Counted from the first letter of the stretch, positions 39,539 to 49,005 are shown. The stretch is 64,000 bases of DNA from Paenibacillus sp. 37 (GCF_008386395.1 NZ_CP043762.1:434001-498000), one strand, 5' to 3'. Notes: generated by a model not told the origin, from the sequence alone. Made by a program: numbers and translations.

Positions 39539-40054
39539 TTAACTATTAAGTGTGTACGTCGAAGTCACTTTAACGTTTCTTTCAATGGTGTTTTTCACAG
39601 GTGATCTTTCAATGGCTTTTGCTATCAACATTTGAACCTGTGCTTCATCTGCGTCACTGTCTACATTGAAACGAACATTTATTTCATCAAAGCCAGGATT
39701 TCCTTCTTTTAATCCGAAGAAAACATATGGATCTATTTCTCCCGTAACATCAACTTCCAGAGATTGTACTTTAATCCCCACACCACTAGCTGTTGCAATG
39801 AATCCAACACCTACACAACCGCCAAGCGCACTTAACAGAAGCTCAACTGGATTTGGCCCTTTTCCCGTTCCGGATAGCCATTCTGGTTCATCCATAGGTA
39901 CCGGCTTATAGTCCCCAACCTCGGCTTCAGAGTAAAAGCCATCTTTCCATTTTACTGTAGAAGCAAAACTTGTAATCGCCTCTTCTGGATGTTTCTTATA
40001 ATTTTCCACCAAGCTTCCAAGCATACTCACATTTACACCATTCAATTTACTCAT
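39539..40054 (-). CDS. OsmC-family protein with a single cysteine
   Basis: The 171-residue protein has GTGKGPNPVELLLSALGGCVGVGFIATASG with the first OsmC cysteine. The segment that usually holds the second cysteine reads AIERSPVKNTIERN, with serine in its place. A one-cysteine OsmC is not expected to run the normal two-cysteine peroxidase cycle and may need an outside thiol. It is the last gene of the operon with tandem AhpD and DsbA/FrnE, under the palindrome at 41555-41574. Confidence 0.82.
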   Translation of the reverse strand: MSKLNGVNVSMLGSLVENYKKHPEEAITSFASTVKWKDGFYSEAEVGDYKPVPMDEPEWLSGTGKGPNPVELLLSALGGCVGVGFIATASGVGIKVQSLEVDVTGEIDPYVFFGLKEGNPGFDEINVRFNVDSDADEAQVQMLIAKAIERSPVKNTIERNVKVTSTYTLNS

Positions 40055-40115
40055 GTTTAAGGTCCTCTATTATATATTTTACTTATTCGAATTTAATTAA
40101 ATTTTTGCTTGTTCT

Positions 40116-40844
40116 TTATGACTTCTTAGGCGGGATCGCACACCCTTCATCCGTACATAATCCTTCACTAGTGGTTTCATCAGAAAGCATTTCAAACTTA
40201 GCTGCCGGATGCTCTTCTTCCCACACTTTCTCCAACACTTGAGAAAACGATTCTGTCGGCTGTGCCCCTGAAACTGCGTATTTTTGATTGAATATAAAGA
40301 ACGGCACCCCGGTAATCCCAACTCGACGAGCCTCATCCTGATCTTTTCGTACTTGATCTGCATAGAGATCCTTCGTATTCAAGATTCCAAGGGCTTCTTC
40401 TCTCTCTAATCCAACGGCTTCTGCAATATCGGCCAAGGTATTATAATCTCCTACATCTCTTGATTCAGTGAAATGTGCGACAAGTAATTTTTCATTTAGC
40501 ATTGTTTCTTTGCCTTTCGTTTTTGCCCATTTTAATAAACGATGGGAATCCAGTGTATTGGTAGGTTTTAGAGTGTCTAATTGAAAAGATAATCCTACGC
40601 TATGGGCTTGTTGAGTCAAGTGACTCATGAATTCTTTCGCTTGTTTTCTTCCACCGAACTTAGGGGCTAATTTATCTGCAAAACTTGTTCCATCATATGA
40701 GGAAGCGGACGGATCAAGTTCAAAGCTCTTGTATTCAATATTAATTTTATCTTTATAAGGCAATCCTTCTAGAGCTTTCTCCAGATTTTGTTTACCTATA
40801 TAGCAAAATGGACATGCGATGTCTGACCAGATTTCAATATTCAT
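40116..40844 (-). CDS. DsbA-family oxidoreductase, FrnE-like
   Basis: The 242-residue cytoplasmic protein has MNIEIWSDIACPFCYIGKQNLEKAL with a CPFC active site and a helical insertion, and the cis-proline in ITGVPFFIFN. These define the FrnE branch of the DsbA/2-hydroxychromene-2-carboxylate isomerase superfamily. FrnE relatives act as disulfide isomerases in oxidative stress. A further CTDEGCAIPPKKS tail adds two C-terminal cysteines. It sits between the tandem AhpD and OsmC genes. Confidence 0.87.
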   Translation of the reverse strand: MNIEIWSDIACPFCYIGKQNLEKALEGLPYKDKINIEYKSFELDPSASSYDGTSFADKLAPKFGGRKQAKEFMSHLTQQAHSVGLSFQLDTLKPTNTLDSHRLLKWAKTKGKETMLNEKLLVAHFTESRDVGDYNTLADIAEAVGLEREEALGILNTKDLYADQVRKDQDEARRVGITGVPFFIFNQKYAVSGAQPTESFSQVLEKVWEEEHPAAKFEMLSDETTSEGLCTDEGCAIPPKKS

Positions 40845-40869
40845 GTGTATCCTCCCGTTTCAGTTAAAG

Positions 40870-41526
40870 TTATTCGTCAAATGCTACTAGAGCATTTACG
40901 CCATGTGCAAGAGCAGAACCTGCTTTTAATGCTGTAGCTACCATAATCGATTCGGCCAACTCTTCTTTAGTCGCGCCAGCTTTTTTAGCGGCTTTAGTAT
41001 GAATATCAATGCAATATGGACACCCCGTCGTATGGGCTACCGCAACTGCAATCAATTCTTTCTCCTTGGTACTGAGTGTGCCGGCTTTTAACGCTTGCTG
41101 ATCAAAAGAACCAAAGGCTTTAAAGGAATCACTTAGTTGGGTGAACTCTCTCAGCCGGTTAATATATGATGCACGATACAACTCATCGTCATCATTTCCA
41201 TCATACGCGTTCAAAGCATTAACACCATGAGCCATAGCCGAACCGGCTTTAAGTGCTGTTGCAACCATGATTGATTCAGCCATTTCCTCTTTTGAAACAC
41301 CATTTTTCTTAGCTTGTTTCACATGAGCTTCAATACAGTAAGGACATCCTGTGGTATGAGCTATAGCAATTGCAATGATTTCTTTGAATTTTGCAGTTAA
41401 CTTTCCTTCAGCTAATGCTAATTTTTCAAAAAAGATAAATGCCTTGAAGATTTCTGGAGAAACTGAGTTGAATTCTCCGATCCGCTTGAAATTTGATTTT
41501 TTGAATAAACTGTCTTGATGACTCAT
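40870..41526 (-). CDS. Tandem AhpD-like (carboxymuconolactone decarboxylase family) protein
   Basis: The 218-residue protein consists of two copies of an AhpD-like domain of about 105 residues. Each has ELIAVAVAHTTGCPYCIDIHTKAAKKAG-like sequence with its own CPYC active site and histidine, followed by AESIMVATALKAGSA. AhpD-type proteins shuttle electrons to peroxidases, classically through lipoamide. Two near-identical halves point to a recent internal duplication and fusion. It is the first gene after a promoter with the 20-bp palindromic operator. Confidence 0.85.
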   Translation of the reverse strand: MSHQDSLFKKSNFKRIGEFNSVSPEIFKAFIFFEKLALAEGKLTAKFKEIIAIAIAHTTGCPYCIEAHVKQAKKNGVSKEEMAESIMVATALKAGSAMAHGVNALNAYDGNDDDELYRASYINRLREFTQLSDSFKAFGSFDQQALKAGTLSTKEKELIAVAVAHTTGCPYCIDIHTKAAKKAGATKEELAESIMVATALKAGSALAHGVNALVAFDE

Positions 41527-41554
41527 AGAAAATCCCTCTATTCATTAATGAAAT

Positions 41555-41601
41555 ATTCAATTGATTAATTGAATTTTAAGACATGTTGATACGTAAGTCA
41601 A
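41555..41601 (-). promoter_or_regulatory. Promoter with ArsR-type palindrome, ahpD-dsbA-osmC operon
   Basis: On the minus strand TTGACT (41601-41596) and TAAAAT (41578-41573) are 17 bases apart, followed at once by the palindrome whose plus strand is ATTCAATTGATTAATTGAAT (41555-41574). The same layout recurs at 44473-44519 and 50963-51009. Confidence 0.8.
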
Positions 41602-41631
41602 GTACAAGCATGAGTAATCTGTAGTTCCCTT

Positions 41632-42507
41632 TTAATATAAAGTGCTCAGTGCCTCACGCGTAAACGGAAGTAAATCTTCTGTTCTTCCTTCGCGGATTTT
41701 ATTTACCCAGTCAGGCTCGGCTAACAATGCGCGACCAACTGCGATCAACTCAAATTCTTCGCGCTCTAATCTCTCAACTAAAGCACCAATTTGGGTTGCT
41801 TTACCATTTGCATTTTCTCCGTTATCAAAGAAATCCAAGAAGTCAGCGTCGAGTCCAACCGATCCAACTGTAATGGTTGGTTTGCCCGTCAATTTTTTGA
41901 TCCATCCTGAGAGATTCAAGTCAGATTCTTTAAAGGCTGGTTCCCAGAAGCGGCGAATAGAGGATGAAAGATGTCTACGCCTGCATCGACTAGCGGTGCT
42001 AAGAATTGTGCTAATTCTTCTGGAGTGTCGTCTAGTTTTGCTGTATAGTCATCATATTTCCACTGGGAGATCCGTAGCGTAATGGGGAAGTCTGGCCCAA
42101 CACTCCTTCGACAAGCTGCGATAACCTCACTAGCAAATCGGGTACGATTGAGTATATCGCCACCATATTCATCGCTACGTGAGTTGGTTTTTTTCCAGAA
42201 AAATTGATCGATAAAAAATCCATGTGATGCCATAATCTCGATGCCATCAAAACCAACTTTTTTTAGCATTGACTGCCGCCTGTTTGAAGGCTTCAACCAA
42301 TTCGGAAATCTCTTGTTTAGTGTAATCATTATAAGTCCAACACCATTTTCAGCTCTACGACGATAATACGCGGCGATATCCTCCCCCGGTACACCATTCG
42401 GAGAAAATTTTCAAGTCACTGGTGCCATAATAATACGGTTAGATAGTTTGAGATTTCCCATTTCGAGTGGTTTAATAAAGAGCTTCAACAGATTGTGAAT
42501 TGTGCAT
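41632..42507 (-). pseudogene. Broken NADH:flavin oxidoreductase (old yellow enzyme family)
   Basis: Fragments in different frames together make an OYE-type enzyme: ATG at 42507 behind GGAGG, a piece with LEMGNLKLSNRIIMAP read in a shifted frame and stopped, GFDGIEIMASHGFFIDQFFWKKTNSRSDEYGG (41916-42329), and TVGSVGLDADFL...AVGRALLAEPDWVNKI (41632-41919). At least two frameshifts and an internal stop are seen, and some of the barrel is missing. It was the last gene of the trxB-osmC-trx operon. OYE enzymes reduce reactive alkenes and nitro compounds. Confidence 0.8.
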
Positions 42508-42607
42508 AATAACCTCCAGGTTTACTTACTTAATATATTTATTAATAAATGTTTATTTGAAATCGAATCCCTGATGCACTAACATTTGTATAGGTCGTTC
42601 TTTTTCA

Positions 42608-42940
42608 TTATCTCGTACCTTCAACAGCACTTTGCAAAAAATGTTCTATCTCTTCGCGTGACTTACGAAGCTTATTGACATATCGAGTAAGCTCTTTACC
42701 GTCGACGTAGGCTACAAAACTTGGAATACCCATAATATTTTGTTCTTCACTTACATTACCTACTTGATCTACATCAACTTCGATAAGATCCAGATCATTC
42801 GCAAATTTATCTTCAACATCAGGCATAAATGGATCAATAAATTTGCAGTCCGGGCACCAATCTGCTTTAAAGACAGCAACAGTGATTTTTGGGGAACGGA
42901 TAGCTGTATCAAATTCTAACTTAGAGGTAATTTTTTTCAT
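42608..42940 (-). CDS. Thioredoxin-family protein with WCPDC active site
   Basis: The 110-residue protein has a thioredoxin fold with KADWCPDCKFIDPFMPDVE as its active site and the cis-proline in MGIPSFVAYVDG. The acidic CPDC motif differs from WCGPC and is typical of stress-related thioredoxin-like proteins in Firmicutes. It lies 29 bp after osmC and after trxB in a three-gene operon, so it may be fed by the TrxB encoded upstream. Confidence 0.85.
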   Translation of the reverse strand: MKKITSKLEFDTAIRSPKITVAVFKADWCPDCKFIDPFMPDVEDKFANDLDLIEVDVDQVGNVSEEQNIMGIPSFVAYVDGKELTRYVNKLRKSREEIEHFLQSAVEGTR

Positions 42941-42969
42941 TTGTATAGTCTCCTTTTATAATGAATGGT

Positions 42970-43458
42970 TTACCATTCCATTTGATGTTGTTCAATATAG
43001 TTACTTGTCAGATCATCTCCAGCATCGATGGATACTTTACCCTCGGTACCTACCGGTACACCTGCTTTAACAAGCAGCTGACCAATGTGGCATTTTTCTT
43101 CTGCTTGTAGGAATAGTGATTCGACTACAGCAATATCTTCCTTGGAGGCATCTGAGGATAAAACAACATGCGGACGATGTGTAATGCTCAGTTGGTTTCC
43201 TTGTGCTGTGTTCCCTTCTGTATCCATAAAGAATCCAGCAACGGGTACTTTCTTGCGATCTAACATATAAGCTAGAGTCAGAGCGTAACAAGCAATGGCT
43301 GAGGACATCAGAAGTTGTTGTGGATTAGCACCTTCTCCGCTTCCTCCTTTAGGAATAGGGATAGCAACTTGGGTTAGCAAATTGTCGCTTTTAATGCGAC
43401 CAAATCCTTTTGCGTCTTTGAACCAAACCGTATTCATAACCATTTTTTGATCCGGCAT
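42970..43458 (-). CDS. OsmC/Ohr-family protein
   Basis: The 162-residue protein has VWFKDAKGFGRIKSDNL, GGSGEGANPQQLLMSSAIACYALTL and the second cysteine in QAEEKCHIGQLLVKAGV. It is a close paralogue of the protein at 25110-25601. It sits between trxB and a thioredoxin-like gene, which supports thioredoxin-linked peroxide reduction, a departure from the lipoamide-linked Ohr route. Confidence 0.85.
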   Translation of the reverse strand: MPDQKMVMNTVWFKDAKGFGRIKSDNLLTQVAIPIPKGGSGEGANPQQLLMSSAIACYALTLAYMLDRKKVPVAGFFMDTEGNTAQGNQLSITHRPHVVLSSDASKEDIAVVESLFLQAEEKCHIGQLLVKAGVPVGTEGKVSIDAGDDLTSNYIEQHQMEW

Positions 43459-43484
43459 TTTAATATGCTCCTTTCCCCACGTCT

Positions 43485-44414
43485 TTAATTATTTTCTAAA
43501 GAGTCGATAAACTTTTCACTATCCATGGCTGCCATAGCTCCAGATCCTGCTGCAGTAATAGCTTGACGATAACGAGTATCCTGTACATCTCCACAAGCAA
43601 ACACACCTGGAATATTTGTCATAGATGTACCGGGAACTGTGACAATGTAGCCATTCTCATCCGTCTCAATTTGACCATTTAAAAATTCTGTATTCGGATG
43701 ATGACCAATAGCTACAAATACACCGTGTGCGTCTAGAATTTCTTCTTCGCCTGAGACATTGTTCTGGACTTTCAATCCGGTCACTCCACGTTCACTAGCC
43801 ACTACTTCAAGTGGGGTTTTACTTAAAGCCCACGCAATTTTAGGGTTTGAACGAGCGCGATCTTGCATAATTTTGGAGGCTCGTAATTCTTCGCGACGAT
43901 GCACCAAAGTCACTTTGAAAGCGAATCGTGTCAGAAAGTTTGCCTCTTCCAAGGCAGTATCGCCACCACCGACTACGATGAGTTCTTTATTTCTAAAGAA
44001 GAACCCATCACAAGTGGCACAAGTGCTCACTCCACGACCTACATTTTCTGTTTCACCTGGTATTCCTAAATATTTCGCACTGGCACCGGTTGAAATGATA
44101 AGCGTTTCAGTAATAATTTCACCTTTGCCATCCACGTCCAGTTTAAACGGTCGGTTATTCAAATCTACTGCTTTTACCCAACCGTTAACAAACGTAGCCC
44201 CGAACCGCTCAGCTTGTTTACGCATATTATCCATTAACTCAGGTCCCATGATTCCTTCAGGAAACCCAGGATAATTCTCAATTTCGGTTGTGGTTGTAAG
44301 CTGTCCTCCTGGTTCAAGCCCTTCAATAACGAGTGGGTTCATATTCGCACGAGCCAAGTAAATTGCTGCGGTTAATCCCGCTGGCCCTGTTCCGACAATT
44401 ACAGATTTGTACAT
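43485..44414 (-). CDS. trxB: Thioredoxin reductase
   Basis: The 309-residue flavoprotein has the FAD motif VIVGTGPAGLTAAIYLARA, the redox motif STCATCDGFFF, the NADPH motif VVGGGDTALEEANFLTRF and the C-terminal GVFACGDVQDTRYRQAITAAGSGAMAA. It moves electrons from NADPH to thioredoxin-like proteins. It is the first gene of the operon with osmC and a WCPDC thioredoxin and is controlled by a palindrome over its promoter. Housekeeping trxB is usually elsewhere, so this may be a stress-dedicated copy. Confidence 0.93.
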   Translation of the reverse strand: MYKSVIVGTGPAGLTAAIYLARANMNPLVIEGLEPGGQLTTTTEIENYPGFPEGIMGPELMDNMRKQAERFGATFVNGWVKAVDLNNRPFKLDVDGKGEIITETLIISTGASAKYLGIPGETENVGRGVSTCATCDGFFFRNKELIVVGGGDTALEEANFLTRFAFKVTLVHRREELRASKIMQDRARSNPKIAWALSKTPLEVVASERGVTGLKVQNNVSGEEEILDAHGVFVAIGHHPNTEFLNGQIETDENGYIVTVPGTSMTNIPGVFACGDVQDTRYRQAITAAGSGAMAAMDSEKFIDSLENN

Positions 44415-44472
44415 ATGTTATCCCTCCAAATTTGAGTGTGTATGACAATTACATATATGAATATCTTTTAAT

Positions 44473-44519
44473 ATTCAATTGATTAATTGAATTATAGCAT
44501 TGTAGGATCTCTTCGTCAA
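44473..44519 (-). promoter_or_regulatory. Promoter with ArsR-type palindrome, trxB operon
   Basis: On the minus strand TTGACG (44519-44514), 17 bases, TATAAT (44496-44491), then the palindrome ATTCAATTGATTAATTGAAT (44473-44492, plus strand) overlapping the end of the -10 box. Confidence 0.82.
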
Positions 44520-44615
44520 CTTATCCTCATCAATTGACTGCAGGCGGGATATCCATAGATTGAAATGAATGTTTGGAGTTTGAGTTCTTACTTAGATACA
44601 TTTCAGCCTTATAAC

Positions 44616-44664
44616 TTGACTTCACTCAGGTTGTTCATGTTAAAATTTTAATATTCAATTGAAT
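44616..44664 (+). promoter_or_regulatory. Promoter region and short palindrome of the ArsR-rhodanese gene
   Basis: TTGACT (44616-44621) is followed by a TTAAAA/TAAAAT region at 18-19 bases and then by ATTCAATTGAAT (44653-44664), a shortened form of the 20-bp operator without its centre. Confidence 0.55.
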
Positions 44665-44744
44665 CTATAAAGGGTTGAGAATATCGTTCGAATTGAAGTG
44701 GGGAAGTCCCGTTGAACATAAAATAAGAATAGAGGTTGACGATT

Positions 44745-45413
44745 ATGGAAGAATTATTGAATTCAGCGAAGCTTTTTAAAGAAGACCTATATAAACAATT
44801 GGCCAGAATAGGAAAATGTCTATCCAGTGATAAGCGTTTGGAGATTTTAAACCTGTTGTCCAATGGCTCAAGAACAGTAGAAAAAATAGCTGCTTCTACA
44901 GATATGAACGTTGCGAATGTATCCAGGCACCTTCAAGTTCTACTCGATGCTAAGCTTGTTAAATTCACGAAAAAAGGAACTTTTGTGATCTATTCTTTAG
45001 CTGACCCGGAGATCATCAATTTTCTGTCCTCTTTATGGCGAATTAGTGAGAAACAGATTCCTGACATCAGTAGAATGAAAGATGACTTTATTAACAATCT
45101 TGACGACATTCAAACACTTACCATGGACGAGGTTAGGGAGAGAATAAAAAATGATTCAATTATTCTTGTGGATTTACGTCCTAAAGAAGAATATGAAATG
45201 GATCATATCGCGGGAGCAATCTCGATGCCGATGGAAGAGTTAGAAGTATTCATAAGGGACATCCCAAAAAATACAGAGATTATTGCATATTGTAGAGGCC
45301 CACTGTGTGTCTACTCTGCATTAGCCGCACAGAAATTACAATCTGAAGGCTTTACAGCTTATCGTATGGAAGAGGGTTTGAATGAATGGCAGGAACATTT
45401 TCATTTACATTAG
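44745..45413 (+). CDS. ArsR-type repressor fused to a rhodanese domain
   Basis: The 222-residue protein joins an ArsR winged helix (LYKQLARIGKCLSSDKRLEILNLLSNG, DMNVANVSRHLQVLLDAKLV) to a rhodanese domain (ILVDLRPKEEYEMDHIAGAISMPMEELE) with active loop AYCRGPLCVYSALAAQKL (cysteines at about 183 and 188). The rhodanese cysteine could be the sensor, as a persulfide or through a disulfide with the second cysteine. AGAGG lies 9 bases before ATG 44745. It is divergent from the trxB operon and flanked by palindromes, so it is the best candidate repressor for that regulon. A paralogue lies at 49794-50477. Confidence 0.88.
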   Translation: MEELLNSAKLFKEDLYKQLARIGKCLSSDKRLEILNLLSNGSRTVEKIAASTDMNVANVSRHLQVLLDAKLVKFTKKGTFVIYSLADPEIINFLSSLWRISEKQIPDISRMKDDFINNLDDIQTLTMDEVRERIKNDSIILVDLRPKEEYEMDHIAGAISMPMEELEVFIRDIPKNTEIIAYCRGPLCVYSALAAQKLQSEGFTAYRMEEGLNEWQEHFHLH

Positions 45414-45455
45414 GCTGACTTCTGGAGCACAAGAAGTACAATATTTTTCAAATCT

Positions 45456-45500
45456 AAAAAAGACTTCAAGGCCCATTTACTAGGCTTTGAAGTCTTTTTT
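45456..45500. terminator. Bidirectional terminator between ArsR-rhodanese and GH4
   Basis: The arms AAAAAAGACTTCAAGGCC (45456-45473) and GGCTTTGAAGTCTTTTTT (45483-45500) pair with one mismatch; poly-A and poly-T lie at the ends. Confidence 0.85.
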
Positions 45501-45542
45501 AATTTAAAGAAAATCTAATTATTCAATATACTATTGAACCGC

Positions 45543-46883
45543 TTATACATGAAGGGACTCTTCCCGGTAAAACTGCGGCAAGTATTCTTTATGAGCCTCG
45601 AGTAATTCATCCAACAAAGCCTTAGCGGAATCACCACTTTGGACAAGTGGATTGGACGTAAATGCTTGGAGTGCCGTTGCATAGCTTCCTGTAACCGCAG
45701 CTTCAATCGTTAATTCCTCCATGGACTTCATTAGCTGTAATAATCCTCGTTGTGCGGGAGGAAAAGAACCGAAATGAATAGGCTCAGCACCATGGGAAGT
45801 AATCACACTGGTGATTTCAATGGCACTTTCCACTGGCAGGTCATTAATCGCTCCATTATTGCGTGTACTTACAACCATCTGGGTGCCTTTGTTGTTATAA
45901 ATGGAGTTAATAATCTCACAGGCAGCATCACTATAATAAGCTCCACCTCGTTTTCCAAGTTCTTCTGGCTTATGATCCAATCCTGGGTCTTTGTAAAGTT
46001 CGAACAGACTTTCTTCTAAGCGTTTCACTACTTGTCCGCGAGTTCCTTCTCCCTTCGCTTCTGCAAGTTCTTCTTGGATCATCGCATCAGTCATGTAATA
46101 GTAACGATGATAAGGACATGGGAGCATTTCTAATTGTACAATTTGTTCATGAAGGAATCTCATGTTTTTAATGTTTTCAACGATTTTCTCTGATTTTGCT
46201 TCAGGACCATACAGTTTATCGATCGCTTGACGGGTAAGATCTTGGCCATTGTTTCCATAAATCTTGTGCCAGTGTAAATGATTAATCCCCGCAAATTTGA
46301 AAAATAATTCATCTTCATTCTTTTCAAGTACTGCGGATTCATTTTTCACAGCCACAATGGGTACATTACACAATCCAATAACCTTCTCCCACATTCCGTA
46401 ACGAAGAACTGCTTCCGTAACCATGCCTGCTGGATTCGTGAAGTTAATCAGCCATGCATTTGGACAAAGCACTTTCATATCCTCAACGATATCTAGAATA
46501 ACTGGAATGGTTCGAAATGCTTTTAGCATTCCCCCTGCCCCATTCGTTTCTTGACCAATTAGTCCGTATTTAATGGGTATCGTCTCATCTTTGATCCGTG
46601 CATCCATATGTCCTACTCGCAGTTGAGTGGTCACAAAATCTGCATCTCTCAAAGCTTCCTGTCGATCAAGTGTCAAATGGACTTCACAATCAATACCCGC
46701 AGCTTTTACCATCCGTTGAGCCATGGCACCAACAATCTCAAGTTTTTCTCTGCCTGCTTCAATGTCGACCAACCATAGCTCAGTTATCGGAAGTTCATGA
46801 TATCGTTTGATAAATCCTTCCACCAATTCCGGTGTATAACTTGAACCTCCACCGATAGTTACAATCTTCAACCTTTTTTTCAT
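45543..46883 (-). CDS. 6-phospho-beta-glucosidase, glycoside hydrolase family 4 (second copy)
   Basis: The 446-residue protein starts LKIVTIGGGSSYTPELVEGF and follows the protein at 27545-28867 over its whole length, with the same VIGLCNVPI and INHLHWHKI blocks. Strong AGGAGG precedes the ATG. The LacI-type palindrome TGTAATGCATTACA lies directly after its -35 box, as in the first copy. The divergent lacI gene next to it is decayed, so the repressor from 29008-29973 may control this copy in trans. Confidence 0.9.
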   Translation of the reverse strand: MKKRLKIVTIGGGSSYTPELVEGFIKRYHELPITELWLVDIEAGREKLEIVGAMAQRMVKAAGIDCEVHLTLDRQEALRDADFVTTQLRVGHMDARIKDETIPIKYGLIGQETNGAGGMLKAFRTIPVILDIVEDMKVLCPNAWLINFTNPAGMVTEAVLRYGMWEKVIGLCNVPIVAVKNESAVLEKNEDELFFKFAGINHLHWHKIYGNNGQDLTRQAIDKLYGPEAKSEKIVENIKNMRFLHEQIVQLEMLPCPYHRYYYMTDAMIQEELAEAKGEGTRGQVVKRLEESLFELYKDPGLDHKPEELGKRGGAYYSDAACEIINSIYNNKGTQMVVSTRNNGAINDLPVESAIEITSVITSHGAEPIHFGSFPPAQRGLLQLMKSMEELTIEAAVTGSYATALQAFTSNPLVQSGDSAKALLDELLEAHKEYLPQFYREESLHV

Positions 46884-46934
46884 ATAGAGTTCCTCCTCAT
46901 GACTAAATTATTACTGTATTTGTACTGTAATTTA

Positions 46935-46954
46935 TGTAATGCATTACATGTCAA
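46935..46954 (-). promoter_or_regulatory. LacI-type operator TGTAATGCATTACA with -35 box (second copy)
   Basis: The palindrome at 46935-46948 directly follows TTGACA (46954-46949, minus strand), exactly as at 28921-28940. Confidence 0.75.
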
Positions 46955-47040
46955 GCATAAAAAATAGGCTTCAAATGTCGTCCTTTTCTACTTTGTGGTA
47001 GCTTAGAAAACGTGATATGCATTCTCAGAAGAGATGGTTA

Positions 47041-47805
47041 GAGGTGCCTAATATTCAAGATGTTGCTATTTATCTGGAGTATCTACAGCAACTGTGTCGA
47101 GAGTAATTAACAACCGTGGCTATGTAAGTGACTTAAATAAACGAAAAGTTTTAGGAATTATTGAGGAGCTTGATTATGTCCCCAATGTTAATGCTATTTC
47201 TCTAAAAAAAAGTTGAAACTCATTAGATTGGAATAATAACCGCCTCTTTTACTCCCATTATTATTAATTTTGTTCGTGCATTCACTTTAATTGCCGAGAA
47301 GAACGGTTTCAACATCACTCTATTTATCACGAATGGAGATGCCAAAAAGGAAGCAATTAGATGCTATTGTATGTATGATACGATCCAATGAATGGGATGT
47401 TATTGAATCCTATACCAGGTATGGTCCCATTGTGACTTGGCAGCGTCTTCAGAATGATCTCCATCTGTCTTTATGGATCAATTCCATGCCTACTGGACAG
47501 GTCTTGAGCATCTTCATTCCAAAGGTTATCAAAAAATACTTAGTGTATATTCCATGTCCAAAGGATTAAATACAGAGGTACGCATTCGTGCCCATTCGGA
47601 ATTTATAAAAAAGCACAAACTCAGGACGTATCCCTTTCTCATTTCGAAGATAAAACTGTTGTTAGAGATGGTGAGGAGATAGCTGAGTGGTGGGTATTAC
47701 AGGAAAATACACCTGATGCTATTTTTTGTGCTAATGATGAAGTGGCAGCTGGTCTTATGACAGCTTTGCGCAGTTGGGTTTTTCCATTTTGGGAGAAAAC
47801 GTCAC
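47041..47805 (+). pseudogene. Decayed LacI-family regulator
   Basis: Recognisable pieces in shifting frames match the intact LacI protein at 29008-29973: the DNA-binding part (GVSTATVSRVINNRGYVSDLNKRK, then LDYVPNVNAISLKK and a stop), the sensor core (FVRAFTLIAEKNGFNITLFITNG, MIRSNEWDVIESYTRYGPIVTWQRLQ) and PDAIFCANDEVAAGL. The start codon region is deleted, several frameshifts break the frame, and the C-terminus drifts into unrelated sequence. It pairs with the second GH4 gene as the intact lacI does with the first. Confidence 0.85.
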
Positions 47806-47858
47806 TCGACATAACGTGTATCTGTATTAAAGCTTAGGATCTATTTTAACTTATAAGA

Positions 47859-47891
47859 AAAACCACTTGTTCAACTTGAACAAGTGGTTTT
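47859..47891. terminator. Terminator between the lacI and alcohol dehydrogenase pseudogenes
   Basis: Perfect 16-bp arms AAAACCACTTGTTCAA and complement, with one base between them, form a long hairpin; A/T-rich on both sides. Confidence 0.7.
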
Positions 47892-47961
47892 ACTCAAACA
47901 TTGCAATTTTTCTGCTAATCGTGCGATCTCTACTGGAGATTACACGTTTATTCAAAAATAT

Positions 47962-48898
47962 TCAGTACAGCACGGAAATGAGGGATGGTGACTTCATTTT
48001 ATCATAAGCTTCGCTAGCACGATCTAATGGATATGACTCAATCATAGGACGAGTATCCGTCAATACACTGAAATTAATCGTCGCTTGAATTTCTTCCGCT
48101 CCCCCTGTTAACGTGCCTTTGACTGTGCCAGGTCCCTTCATAAAGTCCATTGCTGATAATTCTAATGAATAAGAGGAAGTTGTCACAATGATAAGCTCGC
48201 CGTCTTGACCCAACCCGTTGATCAAAGAGGAAACAGCCTTTGCGTTAGGTGCAGTTGCTAGGTAAACTTTGTTACCGTCTAATCCTTGCAATGCCTCAGA
48301 TGGATCTTCTTCGGCCGAATCAATGTAGTGATGAGCTCCTAGTTCCCGTGCAAGAGCTTCTTTATTATTTCCTCGTGAAATAGCCAAGGTGAGGAATCCT
48401 GCTTTGCTTTCAAACTGAACGGCCAGATGTCCTAGCCCACCAATTCCCTGAATTGCTACCAGATCACCAGGACGAGCTTTACAATTTTTGATGGCACTAA
48501 AGGTTGTTTTACCAGCACACATTAGTGAAGCAGCTTCCATCACCGAAATTTCATTTGGGATACTAGACAAACTGTCTACATATGCAATCATGTACTCCGC
48601 ATATCCACCGTCCATCGTTAATCCGGTAAACTGGCTATGTCCCGCATGCCATCCAATGCCAACATGTTCACCAATATTCTATTTTGATGCGCTTGCTCCA
48701 AGCTTATCAACAATTCCTATCACTTCATGTCCAAGGATACGAGGATAGGCTGACGCCGCACCACCCATCGCCATCAAGTCTCCATTGCATACGCCGCAAG
48801 CATCAATCGGAGTACACTTGCCCTTCTGCAGGTTGCGGAACTGGTACTTCAACTAACTAAATTTTTTCTTCTGCAGCTGGAATATGCATGGCTTTCAT
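47962..48898 (-). pseudogene. Broken zinc-dependent alcohol dehydrogenase
   Basis: From ATG 48898 the minus strand reads MKAMHIPAAEEKI then a stop, later pieces with DACGVCNGDLMAMGGAASAYPRILGHEVIG, another stop before NIGEHVGIGWHAGH, and then a long intact part (47962-48615) with the NAD-binding VAIQGIGGLGHLAVQF. The N-terminal half thus has at least two stops and a deletion between VEVPVPQPAEGQV and the catalytic-site block. A degenerate half of the 20-bp operator lies upstream at about 48966-48977. It follows the thioredoxin-like gene of the ArsR-rhodanese operon. Confidence 0.82.
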
Positions 48899-49005
48899 CT
48901 TCTCCATAAATATACCCCAAAAGTTTAGAATGATGGGACTTTTAATAGTATAGTACAAAAAGAATAATTAATTGAATAATATACATCCTTTGTTTTTTTC
49001 TTATT

